Positions 8,998 to 19,646 of a DNA stretch of 64,000 nucleotides are shown one piece after another (position 1 is the first letter of the stretch; every line of letters begins with the position of its first letter). This DNA is from Listeria cornellensis FSL F6-0969 (GTDB lineage: Bacteria > Bacillota > Bacilli > Lactobacillales > Listeriaceae). The notes under the pieces were generated by a model. That model saw nothing but the letters and a program-made list of their open reading frames with translations, did no database searches and was not told where the DNA came from. The stretch is taken from NCBI RefSeq assembly GCF_000525855.1, contig NZ_AODE01000018.1:1-64000 (forward strand), written 5' to 3'. Made by a program: the position numbers and the translations under genes.

Positions 8998-9858
8998 ATG
9001 GAGTTTACGCATGAGATGATTGAGGCGGACGCGAATATTCCGGTGAAGTATATTATTCATACGGCACCTGATGCGGCTTCTGTGCCGAGACATTGGCATG
9101 AGGCGATGGAGATTAGTTATACGATGCGTGGTTCGATACAAAATTTTTATATCGATGGGAAAAATTATACGACGAAAGCAGGAGACATTCTGATTATTAA
9201 TTCGAATGCGATTCACTCGATATTGCCGCTTTTTGAGGAAAAACGGAAGGCGTTGTCGATCTTTTTTCCGTACTCGTTTTTGCAGCAGCATGTGCCGAAT
9301 ATTGCGGAATTGGAGTTTTGTTGTTTTTTGAAGGAAGTAGAGGGTGGCTCGTTATCGCGATTGCAGGATCTGCTTTTTGATTTTATTGTGGAGTCGGAGT
9401 CGGGAGATCGGGGGCTATCTTCGTTGCGGCTTACGGCGATTATATATGATGTGTTGTATCTTTTGGTGAAGTGTTACTCGGTGCAGAAGAAGAGTGCGAC
9501 TTTGGTTACGACGGAGAAGCATTTGGCGCGTTTGACGGAGGTGATTGCTTACATGAAGCATGGTTATGCGGAGGAACTTGCGGTTTCTGATTTGGCGGCG
9601 CATTTTAACTTAACGCCGGAGTATTTTTCGCGGTTTTTCAAGCGTTATATGGGAAATACGGTGTTGGAGTATTTGGAGTTGATTAGGCTCGGGAAGGCGC
9701 ATCAATTGTTGATGAATACGGATAAAACGATTAGTTATATTGCGCATTCTTGTGGGTTTCCGAATGACAAGTCGTTTACGCGGGTTTTCAAAAAAGTGTA
9801 TAAAATGACACCTAATAAATATCGAGTGCAAGGGAAAAATCATAATTTGACGGTATAA
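8998..9858 (+). CDS. AraC-family transcriptional regulator with cupin sensor domain
   Basis: 286 residues. The N-terminal cupin-like ligand domain (RHWHEAMEISYTMRG, DILIINSNAIHSI) is followed by two C-terminal helix-turn-helix motifs (LAVSDLAAHFNLTPEYFSRFFK, split as LAVSDLAAHFNLTPEY and FSRFFKRYMG, then ISYIAHSCGFPNDKSFTRVF in family position). It sits 15 bases after the kinase, with GAGGAGG before the ATG. Likely the local activator of the sugar operon. Confidence 0.9.
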   Translation: MEFTHEMIEADANIPVKYIIHTAPDAASVPRHWHEAMEISYTMRGSIQNFYIDGKNYTTKAGDILIINSNAIHSILPLFEEKRKALSIFFPYSFLQQHVPNIAELEFCCFLKEVEGGSLSRLQDLLFDFIVESESGDRGLSSLRLTAIIYDVLYLLVKCYSVQKKSATLVTTEKHLARLTEVIAYMKHGYAEELAVSDLAAHFNLTPEYFSRFFKRYMGNTVLEYLELIRLGKAHQLLMNTDKTISYIAHSCGFPNDKSFTRVFKKVYKMTPNKYRVQGKNHNLTV

Positions 9859-9911
9859 TGACTAAAAAAAGACGGGTTACAGGCTGATTTATCCTCTAAA
9901 ATAAGAAGTGA

Positions 9912-9925
9912 AGAAGGCGCTTTCA
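9912..9925 (+). promoter_or_regulatory. cre-like site upstream of GPH symporter
   Basis: AGAAGGCGCTTTCA matches the catabolite-responsive consensus TGNAANCGNTNNCA except in the first base. It lies 25 bases before the symporter start and so could block elongation or a local promoter. Confidence 0.35.
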
Positions 9926-9949
9926 TTTTGAGTTTGAGGAGGAGACAGC

Positions 9950-11305
9950 ATGTTTGATAAACAAACGTCGTGGAAGGAAAGAATCAGCTATGGTTTGAGT
10001 GATACGGCATCGAATTTTGTGTTTGCGATGATTAGCACGTATTTGATTTATTTTTATACGGATGTTTTTGGGATTGGGGCAGCGACGGTGGGAACGCTTT
10101 TTCTAGTTACGCGGTGTATTGATGCGTTTGATGGCCCTGTTTTCGGTATTTTGATTGATCGGACGAATACGCGATGGGGGAAATCAAGGCCTTATTTCCT
10201 GTGGCTGGCGATACCTCTTGCGGTTGTTTTCGTGCTGACGTTTACGACGCCGGATTTGAGTTTGACGGGTAAAATTGTGTACGCGTACATAACGTATATG
10301 ATGCTTAGTTTTCTGTACTCGGCGATTAATGTTCCGGTTACTTCGATTTTGCCTAGTTTGTCGAGTAGTCCGAAAGAGCGAACGGTGATTGTGACGGTGC
10401 GCATGATTTTTGCGGCGATTGGTAGTGCGGTTGTGAGTATTTGTGTTTTGCCAATGGTCGATTTGCTGGGACAGGGCGATAAGCAGAAAGGTTTCTTTTG
10501 GACGGTCGTTATCTTGGCCATTTTTGCGGGCATTTTCTTCTTTATTGCTTTTAAAAATGTGCGTGAAAAAGTGGGCTCGATTTCTGATAAGGAGAAAATT
10601 GAATTCAAGGATTTATTGCTTGTGATGCGGAAAAATAAACCGTGGATTGCGATGGTGATTTTTGCATTCATATATTTCTTGGTGTTCACAATCAAGATGC
10701 AGTCGACGATGTATTATATGACGTATAATTTTGGGCGGCCGGATTTAGCGGCGGCGATATTAGGGGTTTCGACGCTGAGTATTGTGGCAACGATTTGTGT
10801 TCCGAAATTGGCTTCGATTTTTACGAAACGGGCGATGATGTTGGTTGGTTTGGGGATTTTTGGATTGGGGCAGTTGGTTGTTTGGATTTCGAGTGGAAAT
10901 GATTCGGTGATCTTGCTGTTTACGGGAGCGATCGTTGGGGTTTTGGGACTCGGATTGATTCAGCCGGTTTTGTTCACGATGGTGGCGGATACGGTGGATT
11001 ATGGAGAATGGAAAACGGGGATTCGGGCGCAAGGGTTCTTGCCTTCGGCACCGACGATGGGCGTTAAAATTGGGATGGGTGTCGGGGGTGCGATCTCTGG
11101 TTGGCTGTTGTCGGCTGGTGGTTATGTGCCAAATCAAACGCAGAGTGCTTCGGCTTTGATGGCGATTGAATGGAGCTATATTTGGGTTCCAATTATCGGT
11201 GTTATTTTGGCGGCGGGAGTGATGATGTTCTACAATTTGGACAAAGTGAACGATGTCATGACGCGGGAATTGGAAGCGAGAAAACACGTGAAGGAGGAGA
11301 TGTAA
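9950..11305 (+). CDS. GPH-family sugar:cation symporter
   Basis: 451-residue membrane transporter of the glycoside-pentoside-hexuronide family, with about 12 hydrophobic segments. Family landmarks are the N-terminal YGLSDTASNFVFAMISTYL region, DAFDGPVFGILIDRTNTRWGKSRPYFLW split across the loop between helices 2 and 3, and the YGEWKTGIRAQG motif late in the protein. It imports a sugar or glycoside with a cation. The preceding kinase and following esterase suggest the substrate is phosphorylated and de-esterified inside the cell. Confidence 0.92.
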   Translation: MFDKQTSWKERISYGLSDTASNFVFAMISTYLIYFYTDVFGIGAATVGTLFLVTRCIDAFDGPVFGILIDRTNTRWGKSRPYFLWLAIPLAVVFVLTFTTPDLSLTGKIVYAYITYMMLSFLYSAINVPVTSILPSLSSSPKERTVIVTVRMIFAAIGSAVVSICVLPMVDLLGQGDKQKGFFWTVVILAIFAGIFFFIAFKNVREKVGSISDKEKIEFKDLLLVMRKNKPWIAMVIFAFIYFLVFTIKMQSTMYYMTYNFGRPDLAAAILGVSTLSIVATICVPKLASIFTKRAMMLVGLGIFGLGQLVVWISSGNDSVILLFTGAIVGVLGLGLIQPVLFTMVADTVDYGEWKTGIRAQGFLPSAPTMGVKIGMGVGGAISGWLLSAGGYVPNQTQSASALMAIEWSYIWVPIIGVILAAGVMMFYNLDKVNDVMTRELEARKHVKEEM

Positions 11306-11306
11306 G

Positions 11307-12356
11307 GTGGATTATCAAGAGGCGAAGGAATTGTTGAAAACGAAGGCTGGGAATGCGGAGAAATGGGTGAAGTTTGTTCCTGGTTTGCAGGAATCGGGGT
11401 ATTTGGATGAGGCGACAAAGCGGGAGTTAATGCCGAAAGAAGCGCCTGCCGAGCAGGATCAAGTGGTGTCGATTGAAGCATTACGGGCGAGTATGGGATG
11501 GCCGAGCAGGGATATATCGGTGAATCCGTTGTCGATAGAGAATGACGTTGCGGATGGTAATATTCCTGTGCGGATTTATCGGAAGTCGTCGTTAAAGCAG
11601 GCTGTGCCGGCTATTGTCTTTTTCCACGGTGGCGGATTTTTCGGTGGATCGCTGGATAATGTGGAGCATCCATGCCGAACGTTGGCTGATAAAGGGGATA
11701 TTGTGGTGGTTTCGGTGGATTATTCGCTGGCTCCTGAAAAACCGTATCCGGACGGGTTGCTTGATTCGTATCGTGCGATGAAATGGGTGTATCGGAATGC
11801 GGAGAAGTTGGGAATTTTGAAGGAGAAAATTGCAGTCGCTGGTGATTCGGCTGGCGGGAATTTGAGCATCGCTGTAAGTTTGTTGGACCGGGCGTTTGGA
11901 ACGAATTATATTGGCGCGCAGGTACTGCTTTATCCGACGGTTGCGCGGGGAATCGATGGGCAAGGTGAGCTTTGGGATGCGACGCGTTTAGGTGCAAAGG
12001 CTGATGCAGAGCTCGTTGCGGGCTATGTTGCTGGATTTGGCGGATTGGATTTCAAAGTGGATGAGATGTATTTGGAAAATCAGGAGAATACGAAAAATCC
12101 TTTTGTGTCGCCGATTTATTTGGAGCGCTTAGCAGAACTTCCACCAACGCTGCTTGCTGTGGGCGAGTTTGATCCGTTGCGGTTGCAAAATGAGGTTTTA
12201 GTAGCGAAATTACGTGAAAATGGCGTGGCGACGGAATATATCCAATATAATGGGATGATTCATGCGTTTATCGACAAGATTGGGGACGCGCCTCAAGCGG
12301 AAGATGTGATGGAGGAAACGGTTCGGTTTGTTTTGGGAGTTTTTAAAAAGGATTGA
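11307..12356 (+). CDS. Alpha/beta hydrolase of the HSL/acetyl-esterase family
   Basis: 349 residues starting at GTG one base after the symporter stop, with GGAGG inside the symporter 3' end. It has the oxyanion-hole motif FHGGGFFGG, the nucleophile motif GDSAGG, the acid in EFDPLR and the His in MIHAF. Cytoplasmic, with no signal peptide. In this operon it probably removes acyl groups from imported sugars. Confidence 0.9.
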   Translation: MDYQEAKELLKTKAGNAEKWVKFVPGLQESGYLDEATKRELMPKEAPAEQDQVVSIEALRASMGWPSRDISVNPLSIENDVADGNIPVRIYRKSSLKQAVPAIVFFHGGGFFGGSLDNVEHPCRTLADKGDIVVVSVDYSLAPEKPYPDGLLDSYRAMKWVYRNAEKLGILKEKIAVAGDSAGGNLSIAVSLLDRAFGTNYIGAQVLLYPTVARGIDGQGELWDATRLGAKADAELVAGYVAGFGGLDFKVDEMYLENQENTKNPFVSPIYLERLAELPPTLLAVGEFDPLRLQNEVLVAKLRENGVATEYIQYNGMIHAFIDKIGDAPQAEDVMEETVRFVLGVFKKD

Positions 12357-12370
12357 AAAATGATGCATGG

Positions 12371-12424
12371 ACCTAAGTTTGATGGAGCTGGATATTCTGA
12401 GGCTTATCATGCTTAGGTTTTTTA
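12371..12424 (+). terminator. Terminator of the sugar operon
   Basis: Stem ACCTAAG/CTTAGGT with a 34-base loop, followed by T6. Confidence 0.55.
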
Positions 12425-12580
12425 TTAAATGTGACGAAATTGTAAAAAATATGTCGTAATAGTCCTTCGAGAGGGGAAGTATTGTATTTATTTGGAGTTT
12501 ATTTTTGATATGCTGAGTTTGGTAAGGCTGTTTTGAGGTTGAGTGGTCTTGCTCAATTTAAGGGTAAGGGAGATAGAGAG

Positions 12581-14112
12581 ATGAAAAAAAGAGTAATGAA
12601 AGCTGTTTTGGTTTTGGTGTCGCTATGTTTGATAATATCGACAATTCCTCCAAATGAAGTGGTAAGAGCAAGCGAACAAGAATTGCCAACTAGGGTTGTC
12701 AATGTGGCGCCAGTAGAACAAGATTTTCCAGAAGGTCAATTTGCACGGTTATTAAAGGCCACTGCGACAAGTTCAGAAAAAATGACAGTACCAATTGCTA
12801 AGAGTTATGCTTTGGAAGGTAGTTCAAATAAAGGATACCTTGATATTAGATGGCAAGCGTTGACGGGAGCTATTGGATATAAAGTGGGTTTATTTAATGG
12901 AGTTACGTATGATTTTATTGATGTAGGAAATGTTTTAAACTGGTCAACGAAGGGGCAGGGAGTATGGCCGACTGCAAGTGAGACTAGCGCAGATAAGTAC
13001 TTGTTACACACTGATGGTAAGGGTACAGATTTAGCTTTGGATCCTTCAAGAACATATCAAAATGCTTATAAAGCAACGAAAAAAAACAGATTACAGCTCA
13101 AGATTGACACATTTTGTGCGTATTATTGCCGTGTATCCAGATGGAGACTCAGCACCTTCTGATATTATATCACCAATGATGCCCTTTGCTGATATTGATA
13201 ATGTGAATATGGTAGCGCCTAAAGTGGATGAAAACTCTGGTGTTTTGAGTGCCACTTGGGATGCAGTAGATCAGGCCATGGGGTACAAGGTTTGGGTATT
13301 TGACGGAAAGCTCTACTATCCTTATGATGTCAAAAATGAGCTAGATTGGAGTTCGCTTGAAAAAGGGATTTGGCCTAGCAGAGAAGAGGTTACTCGCGGT
13401 AAGAAGGGGCTTCACAGTGATGGATTAGGAGTCGAAGTTGCGGCTGACCCAAGTCCGGTTTATCAACTAAATAATCCGAGTCTGCCAATTAGTACAGATT
13501 ATTACACGCGTGTGACTGCATATGATGTAAATGGTGAAACTATCGCGCTTCATCAGAATGAGAATATTAGTGTGACGGAAGATGATGCTTCGGAACAAGC
13601 TTTTGCCAATCTCGTTGACGATATGGATCCCTATGTTAGCGTGAAGGATGGCTATTTTGATGTGGCTCCAATACCAAAAAAAATTGGAATCCGAGTATGG
13701 TGCAGAGACTGTTCAAGCGATGAAAACTGGGGTTGAGCAGATTAATGCGGATGTGGCACAAAATAAGGCGATTATTGAAGATGATGGAGTTGTGACGAGT
13801 ATTAGCAACTTGCTTCAAGCAAATCAGAATAAGGTTGTTGTTAAATGGTGGGGAATAAGTTATTACTATTCTAAGAGTAAAGCAACTGCTGCGGCAAGTG
13901 CGTTTGGAAGAATATCAAGAGGAGCAGGTTATGGAGTCGTGGCAACGTCATATTTAGCTTTATTCCCAGCAACGGCATTTCTAGGTCTGAATGCATCGTA
14001 TTGGGGGTCTATATCCAATAGTGTAAGTCAGACCAATGCCAAAACTAATCGAGGTATCATTTTAAGTGTGACGTGGGCAGCTGTATATAAGACAAGCCCA
14101 CAAGGTAAGTGA
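12581..14112 (+). pseudogene. Secreted two-repeat protein with hydrophobic C-terminal domain (two frameshifts)
   Basis: Reconstructed length about 509 residues. The ATG at 12581 follows AGGGAGATAGAGAG and opens a signal peptide (MKKRVMKAVLVLVSLCLI). Two ~130-residue repeats follow with GYKVGLFNG/GYKVWVFDG, LNWSTKGQGVWPT/LDWSSLEKGIWPS and HTDGKG/HSDGLG plus DPSRTYQ/DPSPVYQ. These fibronectin-like repeats resemble those in wall-associated YD-repeat proteins, but no YD repeats are present. The last 90 residues are glycine/alanine-rich and hydrophobic (WWGISYYYSKSKATAAASAF, YLALFPATAFLGLNASYWGS) and look like a membrane-active or bacteriocin-like domain. Frame breaks: A8 at 13079-13086 and A8 at 13676-13683, each one base too long. 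Function unknown. Confidence 0.65.
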
Positions 14113-14113
14113 A

Positions 14114-14288
14114 ATGAGTTTTATAAACTTTGTGCCGATGTTGATATCAGTTTTAGCTTTGAGTAGTTTCTTTTTTTTTACAGAGCAAATACAAGCAGAA
14201 TAAAAAATATCGTTACACTGGTAAACTGCTGTTAGTAATGGCTACAGTAATCGCAATAGTACTACTCTTATCAAATCTATTAGGATAA
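14114..14288 (+). pseudogene. Small two-helix membrane protein (frameshift), possible immunity protein
   Basis: ATG one base after the stop of the secreted protein. Removing one T from the T9 run at 14171-14179 gives 57 residues: MSFINFVPMLISVLALSSFF, a short basic loop with KYKQNKKYRYTGK, then a second hydrophobic helix (LLLVMATVIAIVLLLSNLLG). The coupling to a secreted protein with a hydrophobic tail suggests an immunity or export role. As written the frame stops after 29 residues. Confidence 0.45.
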
Positions 14289-14417
14289 GTTGGACGAAAA
14301 AGAGCTTATGTATATTGATATTACGAGAATGCAGGAGTGATAGTGGGAATGGATGTACAGTTTTTGAGGTGATTTAGAAGGGACAACATACTATATCTTA
14401 ACAGCATAGTAGCAATT

Positions 14418-14582
14418 TTGCTGGGAATACTTACTTTTTCTATTGCAATCTCATCTCGATATGAGAGATATAAGCGACTCCATCGTTTGTTTATAACAGC
14501 GGTATATTTGTTGTTTCCAGTTCAAATGGCATGTTCGGTGATCTTGATACTCGCCATATTCGGAGTGAAAATATTGTCATGA
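14418..14582 (+). CDS. Possible small membrane protein
   Basis: 54 codons from a TTG. Two hydrophobic stretches flank a basic loop (SSRYERYKRLHRL), ending FGVKILS. No convincing ribosome site lies before this TTG. A GAGGTGAT box stands about 45 bases upstream with an in-frame stop between, so the true start may be damaged. Its position after the preceding small membrane protein supports a module with it. Confidence 0.3.
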   Translation: MLGILTFSIAISSRYERYKRLHRLFITAVYLLFPVQMACSVILILAIFGVKILS

Positions 14583-14687
14583 CTGCAAGGCTTGCTCTCA
14601 TCGCAAGCCTTTTTAGTCTGTCGTATCGGCGGTAAAATAGTGTATAATTATAATATAGTAGATACTTGCAAAAAGGAGTGGTACATC

Positions 14688-15344
14688 GTGCGATTTTATG
14701 AGGAAGATTTTGCGCTTTTTGATCGGGATTATTTTCAGTTTCGGCAAATGAAGGAGTTTACGCCGACGCTGGTGGAGGGTGTGAAGGCGGAATATAAGGC
14801 TAGGTGGGATGTTTGGAAGGAATTTGTGGCGTTGTGTCAGCGGGAAACGGTTGGCTTTGGGAAGCCGAAAGTGGAGAGTTGGACGAATGGGTGGCAGGTT
14901 CGGTCGCATTTTTGGGCGTTTTATAAGGGGCTGTCGCGGCAGGATTCAGCGAGTATGGTGGCGATTTTGCTGAACAAGAATAATTTTCGGATTTATTTGG
15001 AGTGGCATGCGTATCGGAGTTCGGATTCGGTGACGAGTTATAAGGATCACGCGAAATGGGTGGCGTTTTTGCCGGAGTGGATTCGGGAGTTGGGGATCGA
15101 TGTGCGGGAGTATTGGGTTTGGACGTCGTATGAGGATGAGCCGGATAATTTTGTGGCGTTGGCGGATTATTTGGAGGACCCGGAGCCGGTTCATGCGCTC
15201 TTGGAAAATTCGGAAAAATGGCTGCGAATTGGGCGGATTATTCCGAAAGAGGAAGCGGTGAAATGTGTTGCTATGGAAGAGATTGTAAGGAAGTCGATGA
15301 TGGAATTGGCGTATTTATACAGTAAGACGGAAAGCTTCGAATAA
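14688..15344 (+). CDS. Conserved protein of unknown function (HI_0552-like, tentative)
   Basis: 218 residues from the GTG at 14688, chosen because AAAAAGGAGTG precedes it and a TATAAT-like promoter lies at 14642-14649. Starts VRFYEEDFALFDRDYFQF. Rich in aromatic and acidic residues, with no signal peptide, no membrane helix and no catalytic motif I can name. The overall look recalls the HI_0552 family, but this is memory-based. It stands alone before the licT promoter. Confidence 0.6.
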   Translation: MRFYEEDFALFDRDYFQFRQMKEFTPTLVEGVKAEYKARWDVWKEFVALCQRETVGFGKPKVESWTNGWQVRSHFWAFYKGLSRQDSASMVAILLNKNNFRIYLEWHAYRSSDSVTSYKDHAKWVAFLPEWIRELGIDVREYWVWTSYEDEPDNFVALADYLEDPEPVHALLENSEKWLRIGRIIPKEEAVKCVAMEEIVRKSMMELAYLYSKTESFE

Positions 15345-15359
15345 ATTTGCAAAATTCCG

Positions 15360-15389
15360 TTGACAGCGCTTTCGAAAGGGTGCTATACT
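15360..15389 (+). promoter_or_regulatory. licT promoter with overlapping cre-like site
   Basis: TTGACA at 15360-15365, an extended -10 TGCTATACT ending at 15389, 18-base spacer. TGACAGCGCTTTCG (15361-15374) matches the cre consensus except at the last base and covers the -35, so catabolite repression is likely. Confidence 0.6.
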
Positions 15390-15403
15390 TAGGCATAGGA
15401 AAA

Positions 15404-15495
15404 GGGTTGTTACTGATTCGATCAGGCATTACCAACATCGACGGGGGAGCACGTATTGGAGTACGTGTGGGTTCGTGTGATATTGGTATTTTTTT
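15404..15495 (+). promoter_or_regulatory. RAT antiterminator and overlapping terminator in licT leader
   Basis: 15404-15433 matches the ribonucleic antiterminator target of BglG/LicT proteins (GGGTTGTTACTG ... CAGGCATTACC). Its 3' end overlaps the 5' arm of a terminator with arms TACCAACATC and GATATTGGTA (15430-15439 and 15479-15488) followed by T7. Binding of LicT to the RAT would block the terminator: autoregulated antitermination. Confidence 0.85.
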
Positions 15496-15520
15496 CGTCC
15501 ATGAAAGCGAGGAGGCTTCT

Positions 15521-16369
15521 ATGAAGATTATTAAAGCGATTAATAATAATGTTGCTCTGGCGGTGAATGAGCAGGGACATGAGCTCGTTATAATGGGCAA
15601 GGGTGTTGGATTCCAGAAGAAGATGGATGATATTATTGATGATGCGGTGATTGAGAAGGTTTTTGTTTTGGAAACGGACGAATTGTCTGAGAAATTGATG
15701 GATTTACTTGGCGAAATTCCTGCGATTCATTTGGAAATAGCGGATGAGATTGTGAATTATGCGAAGGAAACTTTTGATGCGAAAATTAGTGATAATGTGT
15801 ATTTAACGCTCACGGATCATATTAGTTTTGCGATTACGCGCCATGAAAAAGGTATGTCGATCCGCAATGTGATGTTGTGGGAAATTAAGAAGTTTTACAA
15901 GGATGAATTTAAGATTGGTCTGAAGGCGCTGGAGATTATTAAGGAGCGGCTCGGGATTCAGCTTGGTGAGGATGAGGCTGGGTTTATTGCGCTTCATATT
16001 GTGAATGCGCGGACGGATGGTCAGGCGATGAAGACGACGGTTGATATGACGCAGGTTGTGCAGGATGTGCTGAACATTGTGACGTATCATTTTAATGTGG
16101 TGTTGGATGAGTCGTCGCTGAATTATACGCGTTTTGTGACGCATTTGCAGTATTTTGCGCAGCGGCTTTTGCGGAATGAGATTGTGGATTCTGGCGATGA
16201 TTTCCTGTTTGATCAGGTGCAGGTGAAATATCCGGAGAGCTTTGCGTGTACGGGGAAAATTGATGCGTATTTGCAAAAGGCGCATCACGCAACGCTTACG
16301 AAGGATGAACGGGTGTATTTGACGCTTCATATTCATCGGGTGACGGAGCGGAATCGGACAAATGAATAA
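15521..16369 (+). CDS. licT: BglG/LicT-family transcriptional antiterminator
   Basis: 282 residues from the ATG at 15521 (GGAGG upstream). The first 55 residues are the RNA-binding CAT domain (MKIIKAINNNVALAV, GKGVGFQK). Two PTS regulation domains follow, with phospho-acceptor histidines in LTDHISFAI and HIVNA of PRD1, and in FVTHLQYF and HIHRV of PRD2. Responds to PTS-mediated phosphorylation and aryl-beta-glucosides. The usual partner PTS permease gene is not adjacent: a second RAT-like element follows but leads into non-coding repeats. Confidence 0.92.
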   Translation: MKIIKAINNNVALAVNEQGHELVIMGKGVGFQKKMDDIIDDAVIEKVFVLETDELSEKLMDLLGEIPAIHLEIADEIVNYAKETFDAKISDNVYLTLTDHISFAITRHEKGMSIRNVMLWEIKKFYKDEFKIGLKALEIIKERLGIQLGEDEAGFIALHIVNARTDGQAMKTTVDMTQVVQDVLNIVTYHFNVVLDESSLNYTRFVTHLQYFAQRLLRNEIVDSGDDFLFDQVQVKYPESFACTGKIDAYLQKAHHATLTKDERVYLTLHIHRVTERNRTNE

Positions 16370-16387
16370 GGATGACGATCGAATGAT

Positions 16388-16417
16388 GGATTGCTACTGG
16401 TGCGACCAGGCATAACC
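16388..16417 (+). promoter_or_regulatory. Second RAT-like element, orphan
   Basis: GGATTGCTACTGG ... CCAGGCATAACC matches the LicT target as well as the first RAT, with stem CTGG/CCAG. In other Firmicutes this spot precedes a bglP/bglF PTS gene. Here about 370 bases of non-coding sequence follow before the nagB-like gene. Confidence 0.65.
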
Positions 16418-16486
16418 TGAATTGATGGCAAGCGTGAGACGTATTTTTTGCGTGCTCAGGATTGTTATTGGTTTGGGTTGTTTTTG

Positions 16487-16700
16487 TCGGATCCAACTTC
16501 ACGCGCCAGACTCTCGGAAATTTCGTGACCTCCGCAAAAACCAAAAGATGGTTTTCACTGCGCTCTCTAACAATTTCTGTCGAGTCTAACAGGCACGCAC
16601 AGCTTTTCGCTTGATCCAGCTTCAAGAGCCAACTCCTCGAAATTTACACAGCCTCCACAAAAACCAAGAACGGGTTTTCACTGCGCCTGTTTAAAATTTT
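16487..16700. repeat. Tandem imperfect repeats in the licT-nagB gap
   Basis: Two ~75-base copies (about 16489-16563 and 16614-16684) share GATCCAACTTCA/GATCCAGCTTCA, GAAATTT, CCTCCGCAAAAACCAA/CCTCCACAAAAACCAA and GGTTTTCACTGCGC. CAGCTTTTCGCTTGA occurs at about 16599-16613 and again at 16725-16739, partly overlapping the nagB promoter. No reading frame is convincing. Confidence 0.6.
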
Positions 16701-16735
16701 TTTCGGAGTTAAAACGGGCTCTTTCAGCTTTTCGC

Positions 16736-16766
16736 TTGACCTGCAATGCATTACACAGTTTACACT
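16736..16766 (+). promoter_or_regulatory. Promoter with palindromic operator, nagB-like/GH1 operon
   Basis: TTGACC at 16736-16741 and TACACT at 16761-16766 enclose TGCAATGCATTACA (16742-16755). The same operator sits in the same place in promoters at 23527-23557 (TGTAATGCATTACA) and 56954-56983 (TGAAACGCATTTCA). Binding between -35 and -10 implies repression. Confidence 0.6.
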
Positions 16767-16792
16767 TATTTTAGGTTATAAAATATAGATAA

Positions 16793-18984
<2,192 letters not shown>

Positions 18985-18999
18985 TAAGGTTCGAAAAGG

Positions 19000-19028
19000 A
19001 GCATCCTGTCTTAGATAGGGTGCTTTTT
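19000..19028 (+). terminator. Terminator after GH1 gene
   Basis: Stem AGCATCCT/AGGGTGCT with T5. Confidence 0.75.
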
Positions 19029-19150
19029 GTGTGAAATATAGTTGATACATGTAGAAAAGAAGTATTATCCAAAATTATGTTGCATTAACCAATTTATTAT
19101 GTTACGATTTTCACAGATGGGTGGAGAGCGAGAATATAGGGGGAGTTAAT

Positions 19151-19594
19151 TTGAGGAAAACGAAAGTAACTTGGGTAGTAATACTTGCAGTTGCTAGCTT
19201 GGTTGTGGCAATAGCATCCTTGGCAGTTTCGACTATACAAGCAAGGTACACTGTTCGGGGAGTTGATGCCAGTTATCAATGGAGTAATACGTATCAGAAA
19301 AATCAGAGTGCCTCAGCCATTGAAACTAAAAAACATTGGACTAGCGGTAAAGTATACTATGGGGTAAATCAAAAATCTGGAACGGCAAAAACAAGGTATA
19401 GTATATATTACAAGAAAAATAATGGGAATTATATCCTGGAATACAATAATGGTTACACCACAAAAAATAATACTTATTACGGCGAGTTTTTTGCACATTC
19501 TACAAATGGAAAAGACAAATATTCATACAAATTGATGAAAAATACTAATAAAAATGTGAAATCTCAGATGCTTATAGATTTATTCGTGCTTTAA
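19151..19594 (+). CDS. Membrane-anchored exported protein of unknown function
   Basis: 147 residues from the TTG at 19151, preceded by GGGGGAG. One N-terminal helix (VTWVVILAVASLVVAIASLA) then a polar, Tyr/Asn/Lys-rich region (TRYSIYYKKNNGNYILEYNN). No cysteines, no known motif. First gene of an AT-rich cassette with two fused ABC proteins and an M50-like protein, so it may be the exported substrate (peptide precursor) or an accessory protein. The last 40 bases also read as coding in another frame (SDAYRFIRALKISAELFIHL), so the C-terminus may be altered. Confidence 0.6.
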   Translation: MRKTKVTWVVILAVASLVVAIASLAVSTIQARYTVRGVDASYQWSNTYQKNQSASAIETKKHWTSGKVYYGVNQKSGTAKTRYSIYYKKNNGNYILEYNNGYTTKNNTYYGEFFAHSTNGKDKYSYKLMKNTNKNVKSQMLIDLFVL

Positions 19595-19646
19595 AAATCT
19601 CAGCAGAGCTTTTCATTCATCTAAACTAAAAAGAGGGATAATAAAA

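Noticed and set aside
12533-12580. Upstream start for the secreted repeat protein
   Set aside because: The in-frame start at 12533 would put charged residues before the signal peptide; the ATG at 12581 has a proper ribosome site.
16296-16790. Coding potential in the licT-nagB gap
   Set aside because: Frames are short, unsupported by ribosome sites and consist of repeated DNA blocks.
19151-19594. Lactococcin 972-type bacteriocin
   Set aside because: Size and ABC neighbours fit loosely, but the N-terminus is an anchor-like helix and the typical lactococcin 972 tryptophan/glycine pattern is absent.
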